A DNA stretch of 35,333 nt from Lachnospiraceae bacterium. GTDB taxonomy: Bacteria > Bacillota_A > Clostridia > Lachnospirales > Lachnospiraceae. Shown in pieces: positions 17,741 to 28,967 of the stretch (its first letter is position 1; each line of letters begins with the position of its first letter). The stretch lies in NCBI GenBank assembly GCA_004556565.1, contig SFGN01000049.1, positions 1 to 35,333 of the forward strand. Direction: 5' to 3'. Position numbers and translations under genes: made by a program. The notes beneath the pieces are model-generated. The model ran no database searches and was not told where the DNA came from. It saw nothing but the letters and a program-made list of their open reading frames with translations.

Positions 17741-19570
17741 ATGAAAGAGGTAAAATCTCCTAAAAAACCGTTGATTTATTATTATGGCATCGTTCTGCTG
17801 GTTTTGATCTTGTTTAATATGATAGTGTCCCCTCTGCTGATGAAACGGCAGGTTACAGAGGTGGATTACGGCACATTTATGAGCATGATTGAAGAAAAAA
17901 ATATCGGCAGGGTGCAGGTGGAGGATTCGCAGATCATTTTTACGGACAAGGACAATACTGTTATTTATAAGACGGGGGCAATGGATGATCCCGGGCTGAC
18001 GGAGCGTCTGTATAATTCCGGAGCCACCTTTACCAGGGATATTGAGGAGACCATGTCGCCGGTTTTGAGTATTCTGTTAACTGTAATTCTCCCGATGCTG
18101 ATTTTCTTTGGTCTGGGACAGTATATGAGCAAGAAGCTCATGGAGCAGGCCGGGGGTAAGAATTCAATGGCGTTCGGCATGGGCAAAAGCAACGCAAAAA
18201 TATACGTCCAATCCACGGAAGGGATTCACTTCAGTGATGTGGCAGGAGAGGATGAAGCAAAGGAGAATCTGGCTGAAATCGTAGATTACCTGCATAATCC
18301 CGGCAGATACACAGAAGCGGGGGCAGCCATGCCGAAAGGTGTCCTGCTGGCAGGCCCTCCCGGAACAGGAAAAACGATGCTGGCAAAGGCGGTCGCGGGA
18401 GAAGCAAATGTTCCGTTCTTTTCCATTTCCGGTTCTGAGTTTGTCGAAATGTTTGTAGGTATGGGAGCATCTAAGGTCAGGGACTTGTTTAAACAGGCAA
18501 AAGAAAAAGCGCCCTGTATTGTTTTCATCGATGAGATTGATGCAATCGGTAAAAAGCGTGACGGACAATTGGACGGAAATGATGAGAGGGAGCAGACGTT
18601 GAATCAGCTTCTTACGGAGATGGATGGTTTTGAGGGAAATAATGGCGTAATCATCCTGGCAGCTACCAACCGTCCGGAGTCACTGGACCCGGCATTGACC
18701 CGTCCGGGACGTTTTGACCGCCGGATACCGGTGGAACTGCCGGATCTGAAAGGCAGGGAAGCAATTCTGAAAGTCCATGCAAGAAAAATTAAGGCAGCAG
18801 ATGATGTGGATCTGCATACTATCGCCCGTATGGCATCAGGCGCGTCAGGCGCGGAGCTTGCAAATATCATCAATGAGGCGGCACTGCGTGCGGTCCGTAA
18901 TGGCCGGGTAATCGTAAATCAGGCCGATCTCGAGGAAAGTATTGAAGTGGTTATTGCCGGATATCAGAAGAAGAATGCACTTCTCTCCGACAAGGAAAAG
19001 CGGGTGGTAGCATATCATGAAATCGGGCATGCACTTGTGGCGGCAATGCAGACGAATTCCGCCCCGGTACAGAAAATTACGATTATTCCGAGAACTTCCG
19101 GTGCCTTGGGATATACCATGCAGGTAGAGCAGGGGGACAAATATTTACTCACAAAAGAAGAAATTGAAAATAAAATTGCAACCTATACCGGCGGACGTGC
19201 GGCTGAGGAGATTGTGTTCGACGAAATCACCACGGGTGCATCTAATGATATTGAGCAGGCAACGAAACTGGCACGTGCCATGATTACCCGTTACGGCATG
19301 AGCGAAGAGTTTGACATGGTGGCTATGGAAACGGTGAATAATCAGTATCTCGGCGGTGACAGTTCCCTGACCTGTTCTGCCGAAACGCAGAAAGAAATAG
19401 ACAAAAAGGTTGTGGAGCTTGTGAAATCCCAGCATGAAAAAGCCAGAAAGATTTTGTCAGATAACAGGGAAAAGCTGGATGAACTGGCAATGTTCCTGTA
19501 TGAAAAAGAGACCATTACAGGAGAAGAGTTCATGGAGATTTTAAACGGAAAGGATGGCGATAAAGCATGA
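17741..19570 (+). CDS. ftsH: ATP-dependent zinc metalloprotease FtsH
   Basis: A 609-residue membrane-bound AAA protease that unfolds and degrades membrane and regulatory proteins. Two N-terminal transmembrane helices (about 10-29 and 105-125) flank an extracytoplasmic domain. The AAA module has Walker A GPPGTGKT (~205-212), Walker B IVFIDEIDAIG (~260-270) and the SRH TNRPESLDPALTRPGRFDR. The protease has zinc motif HEIGH (~426-430; HEAGH is more usual, but HExxH is intact) and a third ligand Asp near 502 (ASNDIEQAT). The C-terminus is typical. ATG 17,741 follows GAAGGGAAGGG; an upstream TTG at 17,708 lacks a ribosome site. The next gene overlaps by four bases. Confidence 0.95.
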   Translation: MKEVKSPKKPLIYYYGIVLLVLILFNMIVSPLLMKRQVTEVDYGTFMSMIEEKNIGRVQVEDSQIIFTDKDNTVIYKTGAMDDPGLTERLYNSGATFTRDIEETMSPVLSILLTVILPMLIFFGLGQYMSKKLMEQAGGKNSMAFGMGKSNAKIYVQSTEGIHFSDVAGEDEAKENLAEIVDYLHNPGRYTEAGAAMPKGVLLAGPPGTGKTMLAKAVAGEANVPFFSISGSEFVEMFVGMGASKVRDLFKQAKEKAPCIVFIDEIDAIGKKRDGQLDGNDEREQTLNQLLTEMDGFEGNNGVIILAATNRPESLDPALTRPGRFDRRIPVELPDLKGREAILKVHARKIKAADDVDLHTIARMASGASGAELANIINEAALRAVRNGRVIVNQADLEESIEVVIAGYQKKNALLSDKEKRVVAYHEIGHALVAAMQTNSAPVQKITIIPRTSGALGYTMQVEQGDKYLLTKEEIENKIATYTGGRAAEEIVFDEITTGASNDIEQATKLARAMITRYGMSEEFDMVAMETVNNQYLGGDSSLTCSAETQKEIDKKVVELVKSQHEKARKILSDNREKLDELAMFLYEKETITGEEFMEILNGKDGDKA

Positions 19571-20109
19571 GAAATCGTTCTGGATTTGGCTGGCTGGAAT
19601 TTATTGTCGGTGTTCTGCTGATCATTCTTGGAATATTTACCTTTATGAAGCCGGATGGTACGTTGACTGTAGTTGTGGTTGTCTACGGATTAATTGCTGT
19701 TATCACAGGAATCTGTGACATTGTGTTTTATATGAAAATGGAACAGCACATGGGATTTGGTCCGACCATATCTCTGGTTTCAGGCATTTTGAGTGTTATG
19801 GCAGGTATAATGCTTATCGTATACCCCGATGCGGGGAAATGGATTTTGACATTGCTTTTCCCTATCTGGTTTATTGCCCATTGTATCTCCCGCCTGTCCC
19901 ATCTGAATGTGGTCCGTATAGCTGCGGGAAGGTTTTATTATTATTTTTCTCTGATTGTGAACATTCTTGGTCTTGTGCTTGGTGTCTGCATGCTGATCAA
20001 TCCGGTTGTTTCTCTACTCTCCTTTGGAGTTATTATCGGGATATATCTGATTCTGCTTGGTCTGGACAACATTGTAATGGCTGTAAGTGATATGGGATCA
20101 AAGTGGTAG
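19567..20109 (+). CDS. HdeD-like DUF308 membrane protein
   Basis: A 180-residue protein with six hydrophobic segments arranged as short repeated pairs (FIVGVLLIILGIFTFMKPDG, LVSGILSVMAGIMLIVYPDA, IVNILGLVLGVCMLINP), the hallmark of DUF308/HdeD proteins. In E. coli HdeD is linked to acid stress, but the molecular role is unknown. The start overlaps the ftsH stop (ATGA), so the two are translationally coupled; it may be a membrane partner or substrate of the protease (inference). Confidence 0.85.
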   Translation: MRNRSGFGWLEFIVGVLLIILGIFTFMKPDGTLTVVVVVYGLIAVITGICDIVFYMKMEQHMGFGPTISLVSGILSVMAGIMLIVYPDAGKWILTLLFPIWFIAHCISRLSHLNVVRIAAGRFYYYFSLIVNILGLVLGVCMLINPVVSLLSFGVIIGIYLILLGLDNIVMAVSDMGSKW

Positions 20110-20412
20110 ATAACTGTCACGCTCTCAATCCTGACATCAGGAAGTGCACTTACGGTGATAGGACTGCTGCTCGGATATATTTCCAGCAACCAGCTCCTGG
20201 CACGGCTCGGCATTTTTATCGGGCGCGGGGCAATTTGTCCCTTGATTATCGTACTGTTTGTGCTTCCGGAGCTGTTAATTGTGTTCTCATCGGTATTGCC
20301 GGCTGCCGCGGCGTGCGATGGGACGAATACAAAGAAAGAAGAGGTCGTTTATGTCAATTTAAATGGAGACGGTTCAGTAAAGGAATCAACAATAAGATTG
20401 ATGAACTTCTGA
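20110..20412 (+). pseudogene. Deletion scar joining MMPL transporter end to another gene
   Basis: The frame begins with LTVIGLLLGYISSNQLLARLG, then IGRGAICPLIIVLFVLPELL, matching the last transmembrane helices of MMPL/HAE3-type RND exporters. It continues into a piece with KKEEVVYVNLNGDGSVKEST, which looks like the N-terminus of the exported protein often encoded after such transporters. Neither gene is complete. The simplest reading is one internal deletion that fused the two remnants. No ribosome site precedes the frame. Confidence 0.5.
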
Positions 20413-20663
20413 AAAATATTACAGGAAGAATAGCTGTTACATTTCACACCCGGCCGGCATGAGGAATGCATTGACCGGGTGGTATTGTTTTTGGGAAAGT
20501 ATAGATGTATAATGACAGTAGTACTTCGGTATAGACGGATCATTTTTGATTGTGATGGTTTGCCGGAGGAAAGAGAGGAAATGTTGCAGGATGACTATTA
20601 ACGGAGCATTCAATTTCGGGTAATTTATAAGTTGTACGTTTTGTTTTGACAGGAGAGAGAATA

Positions 20664-21227
20664 TTGAAAAAATCATTGAAGAAGGAACTTTTTTCCATAC
20701 CAAATCTGATCGGGTATTTCAGAATACTGATGCTTCCGGTATTTTTGTATACATATTATCATGCAAAAAGCAGGCAGGAGTATCTGATAACATTTGTTAT
20801 CCTGGCAGTAATTTTTCTTTCGGATGCTGCAGACGGATACATTGCAAGAAAGTATAATATGATTACTGATTTCGGGAAGATACTTGATCCAGTGGCAGAT
20901 AAACTTGTACAGGGGACGCTGGCACTGGCTGTGGCATTGCGTCACCCACTGATGAAAGTATTTTTTGCAGTGTTTTTTTGCAAGGAATTGTACATGGCAG
21001 TCATGGGAGCGTACCTGCTTAAGGCAAAGAGTTCACTGAACGGGGCGCAGTGGTACGGGAAAGTCTGCACAGCAATTGTTGACGTGAGTATATTGGTTTT
21101 GCTGTTCATACCGGGGATTCCGGAAAATATAAGCAGAGGTCTGATTGTGCTGATGATCGTGCTGGAAATATTTTCAGCCGTAAATTATTTGAGATTCCAT
21201 ATCGGGATTATCAGAGGGGGAAAATAG
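20664..21227 (+). CDS. CDP-alcohol phosphatidyltransferase
   Basis: A 187-residue membrane enzyme that transfers a phosphatidyl group from CDP-diacylglycerol to an alcohol, as PgsA (glycerol-3-phosphate) does. The signature D-x2-DG-x2-AR-x8-G-x3-D-x3-D is intact at about residues 54-80 (SDAADGYIARKYNMITDFGK, then ILDPVADK). About six hydrophobic helices are present. TTG 20,664 is chosen because AGGAGAG (20,651-20,657) precedes it. The acceptor is not certain: pgsA-like or cardiolipin-synthase-like are both possible. It stands alone between a decayed region and convergent carB. Confidence 0.85.
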   Translation: MKKSLKKELFSIPNLIGYFRILMLPVFLYTYYHAKSRQEYLITFVILAVIFLSDAADGYIARKYNMITDFGKILDPVADKLVQGTLALAVALRHPLMKVFFAVFFCKELYMAVMGAYLLKAKSSLNGAQWYGKVCTAIVDVSILVLLFIPGIPENISRGLIVLMIVLEIFSAVNYLRFHIGIIRGGK

Positions 21228-21270
21228 TGTTTCACATGTGATGGGAAAGTGATATTACTATGGATCCGAA

Positions 21271-21293
21271 AGAAACTGCCGGCGGCAGTTTCT
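21271..21293. repeat. Short perfect hairpin
   Basis: AGAAACTGCC-GGC-GGCAGTTTCT forms a 10-bp stem with a 3-base loop and no T-run. It lies between the convergent phosphatidyltransferase and carB. Confidence 0.6.
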
Positions 21294-21321
21294 GTAAATT
21301 GATATTGTTATGCATATGAAA

Positions 21322-21366
21322 AAATAATCCGATGACCAGTTTTGAGTTCATCGGATCATTTTTAAA
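21322..21366. terminator. Bidirectional terminator between convergent genes
   Basis: ATCCGATGA (21,327-21,335) pairs with TCATCGGAT (21,348-21,356), flanked by AAAAAT and ATTTTT. It serves both carB (minus strand) and the phosphatidyltransferase. Confidence 0.75.
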
Positions 21367-21381
21367 TTTATCTGTTTAAAC

Positions 21382-24612
<3,231 letters not shown>

Positions 24613-24634
24613 TGTAATGTCCTCCTTTGTTTCT

Positions 24635-24662
24635 ATTATATAGAAAATCCCGAAAAGCTCAA
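24635..24662 (-). promoter_or_regulatory. carB promoter
   Basis: On the minus strand, TTGAGC (24,662-24,657) and TATAAT (24,640-24,635) are separated by 16 bp. They lie just ahead of the AAAGGAGG ribosome site. There is little leader, so no riboswitch or PyrR attenuator is apparent. Confidence 0.65.
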
Positions 24663-25056
24663 GGATTTTATTTTTGATAATGTCGAAAATTGGAAATGGC
24701 AGTTATAAACTGTACTGTTTTTGAAATAATTTCGGGCATGAGTTATTGCGAATGTTGTAAGCAGTGATGACGTGCAGCAAGCCGTTTTGGAAAGAAAACT
24801 ATCCGGGGAGGAATTATTTTCAAAAAAGTAAATCAAGGTAAGACTGAAGAAACTATGATGGGAGAGATTAAATAGGAGAGATTAAAATGGAAGGGATTAG
24901 GACTGCAGAAATTATAATAGGAGAGATTAAGAGAGAAGAAATTATGACAGGAGACTTTTCAGATTTTTGATGTTATGGTACTATAAAAATATACCTTTAT
25001 ATGGAAGGCGGAACAGAATATGGGGAAGCTTCCGCAGAAAATACCGTAAAGGATTT
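24663..25056. other. carB-guaA divergent intergenic region with repeats
   Basis: No gene is convincing here. GGAGAGATTAA occurs at 24,861-24,871, 24,875-24,885 and 24,920-24,930. The longer unit AGAAATTATRAYAGGAGA occurs at about 24,908-24,925 and 24,938-24,955. The units resemble stacked ribosome sites but open no long frames. No purine-riboswitch-like fold is obvious. Confidence 0.5.
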
Positions 25057-25065
25057 TGTTATAAT
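25057..25065 (+). promoter_or_regulatory. guaA extended -10 promoter
   Basis: TG-T-TATAAT lies 30 bases before the start codon, and a GACAGGAGAGG ribosome site follows. No good -35 box is present, which is usual for extended -10 promoters. Confidence 0.5.
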
Positions 25066-25094
25066 TCAGATGTTGAGACAGGAGAGGAAAAACA

Positions 25095-26387
25095 ATGAAA
25101 CAAGACATGATTGTTGTGCTTGATCTGGGAAGCACAGAAAACACGGTACTTGCCCGTCAGATCCGTGATATGGGCGTTTACAGTGAAATCCATCCGCACG
25201 ATATTACCGCAGAGGAACTTCGTGCACTGGATAATGTCAAAGGCATTATCTTAAATGGCGGCGAAAACAGGATTGTAGACGGTGAAGCAGTAGAAGTGCG
25301 TCCGGAATTGTATCAGTGCGGATTTCCAATGATTTCCGTGGACCATCCTACTTCAAAATGTGAAAAACAGTATGCAATACTCCCGACAGAGGAGGAACTG
25401 AAAACATTTCTTTTTGATGAGTGTAAAGCCAGCCCGAATTGGAACATGAAAAATTTTATTGAGGATCAGATAGAGCTCATCCGCAAACAGGTAGGCGACC
25501 GCAAAGTGCTTCTGGCATTATCCGGTGGTGTTGATTCCTCCGTGGTAGCGGCAATGTTAATAAAAGCAATCGGGCAGCAGCTTGTCTGCGTACATGTAAA
25601 TCACGGATTGATGCGTAAAAATGAATCAGAAAGCGTAATCGAAGTGTTCCGCAATCAGCTTCATGCAAATCTTATTTATGTAGATGCAACAGAAAGATTC
25701 CTTGGAAAACTCGAAAATGTTGCAGATCCGGAACAAAAACGTAAAATCATAGGTAGTGAATTTATCCGTGTATTTGAAGAAGAGGCAAGAAAACTGGAGG
25801 GAATCGACTTCCTTGGACAGGGAACGATTTATCCGGATATCATCGAAAGCGGAACAAAGACCGCAAAGATGGTAAAATCCCATCACAATGTGGGCGGACT
25901 TCCTGAAGATTTACAGTTTGAACTCGTAGAGCCGCTGAAACAGCTTTTCAAGGATGAAGTACGCGCCTGCGGAATTGAACTCGGACTTCCGGCTTCCATG
26001 GTATATCGTCAGCCATTCCCGGGACCGGGACTTGGTGTAAGATGTCTCGGAGCAATTACAAGGGACCGGCTGGAAGCAGTACGCGAGTCCGATGCGATTC
26101 TCCGCGAAGAGTTTGCAAAAGCCGGACTGGATAAAAAAGTATGGCAATACTTTACTGTGGTACCGGATTTCAAGAGCGTTGGAATGAAAAACCATGCAAG
26201 ATGTTTTGAGTACATGGTAATTATTCGTGCGATTAATACCATTGATGCCATGACTGCGAGCATTGAGAAAGTAGACTGGGATGTGCTGGAGACGATAACG
26301 AATAGGATACTGGCAGAGGTGGATAACGTGAACAGAGTGTGCTATGACATGAGCCCGAAGCCGCCAGCGACGATTGAGTTTGAATAA
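25095..26387 (+). CDS. guaA: GMP synthase with truncated glutaminase domain
   Basis: A 430-residue GMP synthase (XMP + ATP + ammonia to GMP), about 85 residues shorter than the usual ~510-525. The synthase part is intact: P-loop LSGGVDSSVV (~140), HHNVGGLPEDLQFELVEPL, RQPFPGPGLGVR, and a C-terminal dimerization domain ending KPPATIEFE (usually IEWE). The glutaminase domain begins normally (MIVVLDLGS...GVYSEIHPH...KGIILNGGENR) but jumps from FPMISVDHP to a short linker and the synthase linker WNMKNFIEDQI. The GxCxG nucleophile elbow and the His/Glu dyad are absent. It probably uses free ammonia or a partner glutaminase, or it is a specialised paralogue (inference). The reading frame is clean and the gene has its own promoter, so it is not an obvious pseudogene. 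Confidence 0.9.
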   Translation: MKQDMIVVLDLGSTENTVLARQIRDMGVYSEIHPHDITAEELRALDNVKGIILNGGENRIVDGEAVEVRPELYQCGFPMISVDHPTSKCEKQYAILPTEEELKTFLFDECKASPNWNMKNFIEDQIELIRKQVGDRKVLLALSGGVDSSVVAAMLIKAIGQQLVCVHVNHGLMRKNESESVIEVFRNQLHANLIYVDATERFLGKLENVADPEQKRKIIGSEFIRVFEEEARKLEGIDFLGQGTIYPDIIESGTKTAKMVKSHHNVGGLPEDLQFELVEPLKQLFKDEVRACGIELGLPASMVYRQPFPGPGLGVRCLGAITRDRLEAVRESDAILREEFAKAGLDKKVWQYFTVVPDFKSVGMKNHARCFEYMVIIRAINTIDAMTASIEKVDWDVLETITNRILAEVDNVNRVCYDMSPKPPATIEFE

Positions 26388-26467
26388 TGAAAAAATTCTG
26401 GAAACCCTTATAAACAGGGCATTTCCGGGCACAAGAAGTTCTATTTGATAACAAAATGATAACACCG
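26376..26467 (+). other. Left attachment region of element C in guaA 3' end
   Basis: The guaA tail GAGTTTGAATAAT (26,376-26,388) is followed immediately by element-type sequence. An imperfect hairpin starts at 26,400 (GGAAACCCTTATAAACAGGG), and GATAACAAAATGATAACACCG occupies 26,447-26,467. Comparable sequences lie at 35,259-35,290 and 35,115-35,135. guaA 3' ends are known integration targets in Firmicutes. The exact crossover is not provable here. Confidence 0.6.
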
Positions 26468-26529
26468 GATATTTAGGTAGTATTTATCAGCAATCCGGTG
26501 GTTGTCAGGTAATATGTGTGAAACCAACA

Positions 26530-26579
26530 AAAAAGGTCTTACTGAATTGAGTGAAATCAATTTGGTAAGGCCTTTTTTC
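26530..26579. terminator. Bidirectional terminator at left end of element C
   Basis: AAAAAAGGTCTTAC (26,530-26,543) pairs with GTAAGGCCTTTTTT (26,566-26,579), with an inner ATTGA/TCAAT stem. It ends the XRE gene on the minus strand and can stop guaA readthrough into the element. Confidence 0.8.
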
Positions 26580-26587
26580 GTTGGTTT

Positions 26588-27043
26588 TTATGTTGTTTTT
26601 TTCGGGTAATTGTACCGCCACTGGTCATATTCTTCTTTGGTGATCTCCCCGGATTTTAGTTTTTCTGCCTGTTCCTGCCATGCGTAGAACATATCAAACA
26701 TAGAAAGGTAGGTGGTTCCTTTGGACTTATCCAGCCGGAGACAGAGTTCTCCGTCAATTTCTCCAATATGAAGTCCGTAAAGGTCTTCTAATGTAAATAA
26801 GGTGTGCATCAGCCCAACATAACTGTCAATGTCCGGTACAGCGAGTGCATGAGGGGAGACCTCAAAAATGTCAGCCAGTGCATTCAGATAGTTTTCCTTT
26901 GGACTGCGAGAGCCTTTTTCGTACTGTGCAATGCGGACATCAGCCTGTGATTCGCTGAATCCCAGCTGTTGACCTAAATATTTCTGCGTGAATCCACGCA
27001 GAAGTCGAAAATGATGAATTCTTTCTCCTATTGCCATGCTCAT
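26588..27043 (-). CDS. XRE-family repressor of element C
   Basis: A 151-residue DNA-binding protein. Residues 1-65 form a Cro/C1-type helix-turn-helix (GERIHHFRLLRGFTQKYLGQ, QYEKGSRSPKENYLNALADIF). A C-terminal sensory or dimer region contains DLYGLHIGEIDGELCLRLDK and a WQEQAEKLKSGEITKEEYDQW helix. It is transcribed away from the excisionase and integrase genes, and ATAC-N6-GTAT dyads lie between the divergent promoters. It is therefore the likely lysogeny-type switch of the element (inference). Either ATG 27,043 or ATG 27,037 could be the start; GGAGAT precedes both. Confidence 0.8.
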   Translation of the reverse strand: MSMAIGERIHHFRLLRGFTQKYLGQQLGFSESQADVRIAQYEKGSRSPKENYLNALADIFEVSPHALAVPDIDSYVGLMHTLFTLEDLYGLHIGEIDGELCLRLDKSKGTTYLSMFDMFYAWQEQAEKLKSGEITKEEYDQWRYNYPKKTT

Positions 27044-27070
27044 ATCTCCTGTCTTTTACTTGATAAATTG

Positions 27071-27195
27071 AGTATAGCATATATGTATAGTACAGACAAG
27101 GAGAAACCATACAAAAAAGTATAGAATTTTTGTTTTGAAACACTTGACCAATACAAAAAAGTATAGTATCATACGGACTATACAGAAATGTATAG
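27071..27195. promoter_or_regulatory. Divergent promoters with three ATAC-N6-GTAT operators
   Basis: Minus-strand promoter for the repressor: TTGTCT (27,099-27,094) and TATACT (27,076-27,071), 17-bp spacer. Plus-strand promoter for excisionase/integrase: TTGACC (27,144-27,149) and TATCAT (27,167-27,172), 17-bp spacer. Operators ATAC-N6-GTAT: O1 27,109-27,122, O2 27,151-27,164 (inside the spacer of the plus promoter) and O3 27,180-27,193 (at its transcription start). O1 and O2 centres are 42 bp apart, four helical turns. Binding by the XRE protein is inferred. Confidence 0.75.
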
Positions 27196-27220
27196 TGAGA
27201 AACGAAGGAGGGATTTTACA

Positions 27221-27415
27221 ATGAGTAAAATGTTTATGAATGTAAAAGAGGTCATGGAAGTTCTGGAAGTATCGGAATCCTACGCTTATAAGCTGATGAA
27301 AAGGCTGAACAGGGAATTACAGGCGATGGGATGCCAGACAATTGCAGGAAAAGTTGACCGGAAGTATTTTTACGAACAGTTCTACGGAACGAGATCAAAC
27401 GATGGGAGGAATTAA
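27221..27415 (+). CDS. Excisionase-like DNA-binding protein
   Basis: A 64-residue protein with a winged-helix start (MNVKEVMEVLEVSESYAYKLMKRLNRELQ) and a basic tail including KVDRKYFYEQFY. This is typical of small MerR-like excisionases or directionality factors that precede tyrosine integrases. ATG 27,221 follows GAAGGAGGG. The integrase gene starts two bases after its stop, so the two are co-transcribed from the operator-controlled promoter. The role is inferred from size, fold pattern and place. Confidence 0.75.
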   Translation: MSKMFMNVKEVMEVLEVSESYAYKLMKRLNRELQAMGCQTIAGKVDRKYFYEQFYGTRSNDGRN

Positions 27416-27417
27416 GA

Positions 27418-28533
27418 ATGGCAATTTACAAGACTGAAAGCAATAACACATGGTACGTTATGGTACGGTATCAGGACTGGACCGGCGAACGTAAGCAGAA
27501 ATGCAAAAGAGGATTTGCAACAAAAAGAGAAGCTGCACAGTGGGAGCAGCAGTTCATACTCCAGAAGAAAGCCAGTATGGATATGGAACTGGAGAGCTTC
27601 TGCAAATTATATGAGGAAGATGTGAGACCAAGGCTGAAAAAGAGTACCTGGCTTACAAAGGAAAATATTATCAAGTCCAAGATTTTACCCTATCTGGGAA
27701 AAAGAAAGGTGTCAGAAATCACCGCAAAGGATGTTTTGGACTGGCATAATGAGCTTCGCAAATTGACAAGCAGGAAAGGAAAACCTTTATCCCCTACTTA
27801 TCTGAAAACAATCCATGGACAGTTGAGTACGATTTTCAACCATGCGATCAAGTTTTATGATCTTAGCATGAATCCGGCAAGGAAAGCTGGCACAATCGGC
27901 TCAGAAGAAAGCAAGGAAATGCTCTTCTGGACAAAGGCAGAGTATAAACAGTTTTCAGAAGAAATGATGGATAAACCACTTTCCTACTATGCGTTCCAGT
28001 TATTGTACTGGTGCGGAATCAGATCCGGGGAGCTTTTGGCTTTAACTCCTGCGGATTTCGATTTCCAGAAGAGAACGTTGCGGATCAACAAATCCTATCA
28101 GCGTTTAAAGGGAGAAGATGTGATCAGCACTCCGAAAACAAAGAACAGTGTCCGTACTGTAACTATGCCAAAGTTCTTATGTGACGAAATGCAGGATTGT
28201 TTGAAGTTATATTACAGCCTGCAGCCGGATGACCGTATTTTCCCTGTAACTAAGTATTATCTGAACCATGAAATGGAAAGAGGATGCAAAGCAAGCGGTG
28301 TGAAAAAAATCCGGGTGCATGATCTCAGACACAGCCATGTCTCTTTGCTGATTAACATGGGCTATACAGCACTGGCAATCGGAAAAAGGGTTGGTCATTC
28401 AGCAGAAAAGATCACTTACCGATATGCGCATCTGTTCCCGTCCGTACAGCAGGATATGGCAGACCAGTTGGATGCAGAAAACATGAATGAAGAACCAAAT
28501 GATAGGGAAGGAGGACTTGCGTATGTCAGCTAA
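27418..28533 (+). CDS. int: Tyrosine site-specific integrase
   Basis: A 371-residue tyrosine recombinase that would integrate and excise element C. It has an N-terminal arm-binding domain (WYVMVRYQDWTGERKQKCKR, FATKREAAQWEQQF), a SAM-like core-binding domain (~60-160) and a catalytic domain. Arg lies in WCGIRSGELLAL (~201), His-x-x-Arg in VHDLRHSH (~301-304), His in GHSAEKIT, and the nucleophile Tyr in YRYAHLFP (~336). All expected catalytic residues are present, unlike the remnant at 98-310. Its end overlaps the MobC-like gene. Target choice at the guaA 3' end is inferred from position. Confidence 0.92.
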   Translation: MAIYKTESNNTWYVMVRYQDWTGERKQKCKRGFATKREAAQWEQQFILQKKASMDMELESFCKLYEEDVRPRLKKSTWLTKENIIKSKILPYLGKRKVSEITAKDVLDWHNELRKLTSRKGKPLSPTYLKTIHGQLSTIFNHAIKFYDLSMNPARKAGTIGSEESKEMLFWTKAEYKQFSEEMMDKPLSYYAFQLLYWCGIRSGELLALTPADFDFQKRTLRINKSYQRLKGEDVISTPKTKNSVRTVTMPKFLCDEMQDCLKLYYSLQPDDRIFPVTKYYLNHEMERGCKASGVKKIRVHDLRHSHVSLLINMGYTALAIGKRVGHSAEKITYRYAHLFPSVQQDMADQLDAENMNEEPNDREGGLAYVS

Positions 28534-28843
28534 ATGTTTGGATAGACAGGGGCGTTGGAGAAATAAAACGGTAGCTTTTCGGGTATCACCGGAGGAGGAT
28601 GAACTTCTGGAAACAGCGGTTAAATTGTCCGGTCTGACTAAACAGGATTATATTATCCGAAGATTGCAGGAAAAAGAGGTTGTAGTGACAGGAAATCCGA
28701 GAGTGTATAAGGCGTTGAAAAATGAACTGGCAAAGGTTCTGAATGAACTGAAACGTTTGAAAAAGGGTGATGATGTGCCGGAGGATTTACTGGAAGTAAT
28801 CCGGCTGATCACAGTGACGATGGATGGCATGAAGGAAGAATAG
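28523..28843 (+). CDS. MobC-like relaxosome accessory protein
   Basis: A 106-residue basic protein with an N-terminal FRVSPEEDELLETAVKLSG ribbon-helix-helix-like region and the conserved NPRVYKALKNELAKVLNEL block. It is clearly homologous to the protein at 300-635 and is placed identically after the integrase. ATG 28,523 follows AAGGAGG and overlaps the integrase stop. It is expected to help the relaxase at oriT (family knowledge). Confidence 0.72.
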   Translation: MSAKCLDRQGRWRNKTVAFRVSPEEDELLETAVKLSGLTKQDYIIRRLQEKEVVVTGNPRVYKALKNELAKVLNELKRLKKGDDVPEDLLEVIRLITVTMDGMKEE

Positions 28844-28848
28844 AAAAT

Positions 28849-28933
28849 GCCTTTAAGTGTCGGCAAACACCTAAAGGCAGAGATTTGGTAGAATACTCAC
28901 CAAAAACTTTCTACGAGTATTCTATCAAAATCT
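28849..28933 (+). promoter_or_regulatory. Two consecutive long hairpins before RepA-like gene
   Basis: Hairpin 1 spans 28,849-28,878 (GCCTTTAAGTGT against AACACCTAAAGGC). Hairpin 2 pairs 28,881-28,898 with 28,915-28,933 (AGATTTGGTAGAATACTC with GAGTATTCTATCAAAATCT), an almost perfect 18-bp stem. No strong T-run follows. Located in the leader of the ATPase gene, they may act as an attenuator, an antisense-RNA target or a single-strand origin. Confidence 0.65.
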
Positions 28934-28967
28934 CCACTTCCTTTCAACGGGAAAATAAGGAGGAACG

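Noticed and set aside
24636..24836. Minus-strand 66-codon frame upstream of carB
   Set aside because: It overlaps the carB promoter and shows no family pattern.
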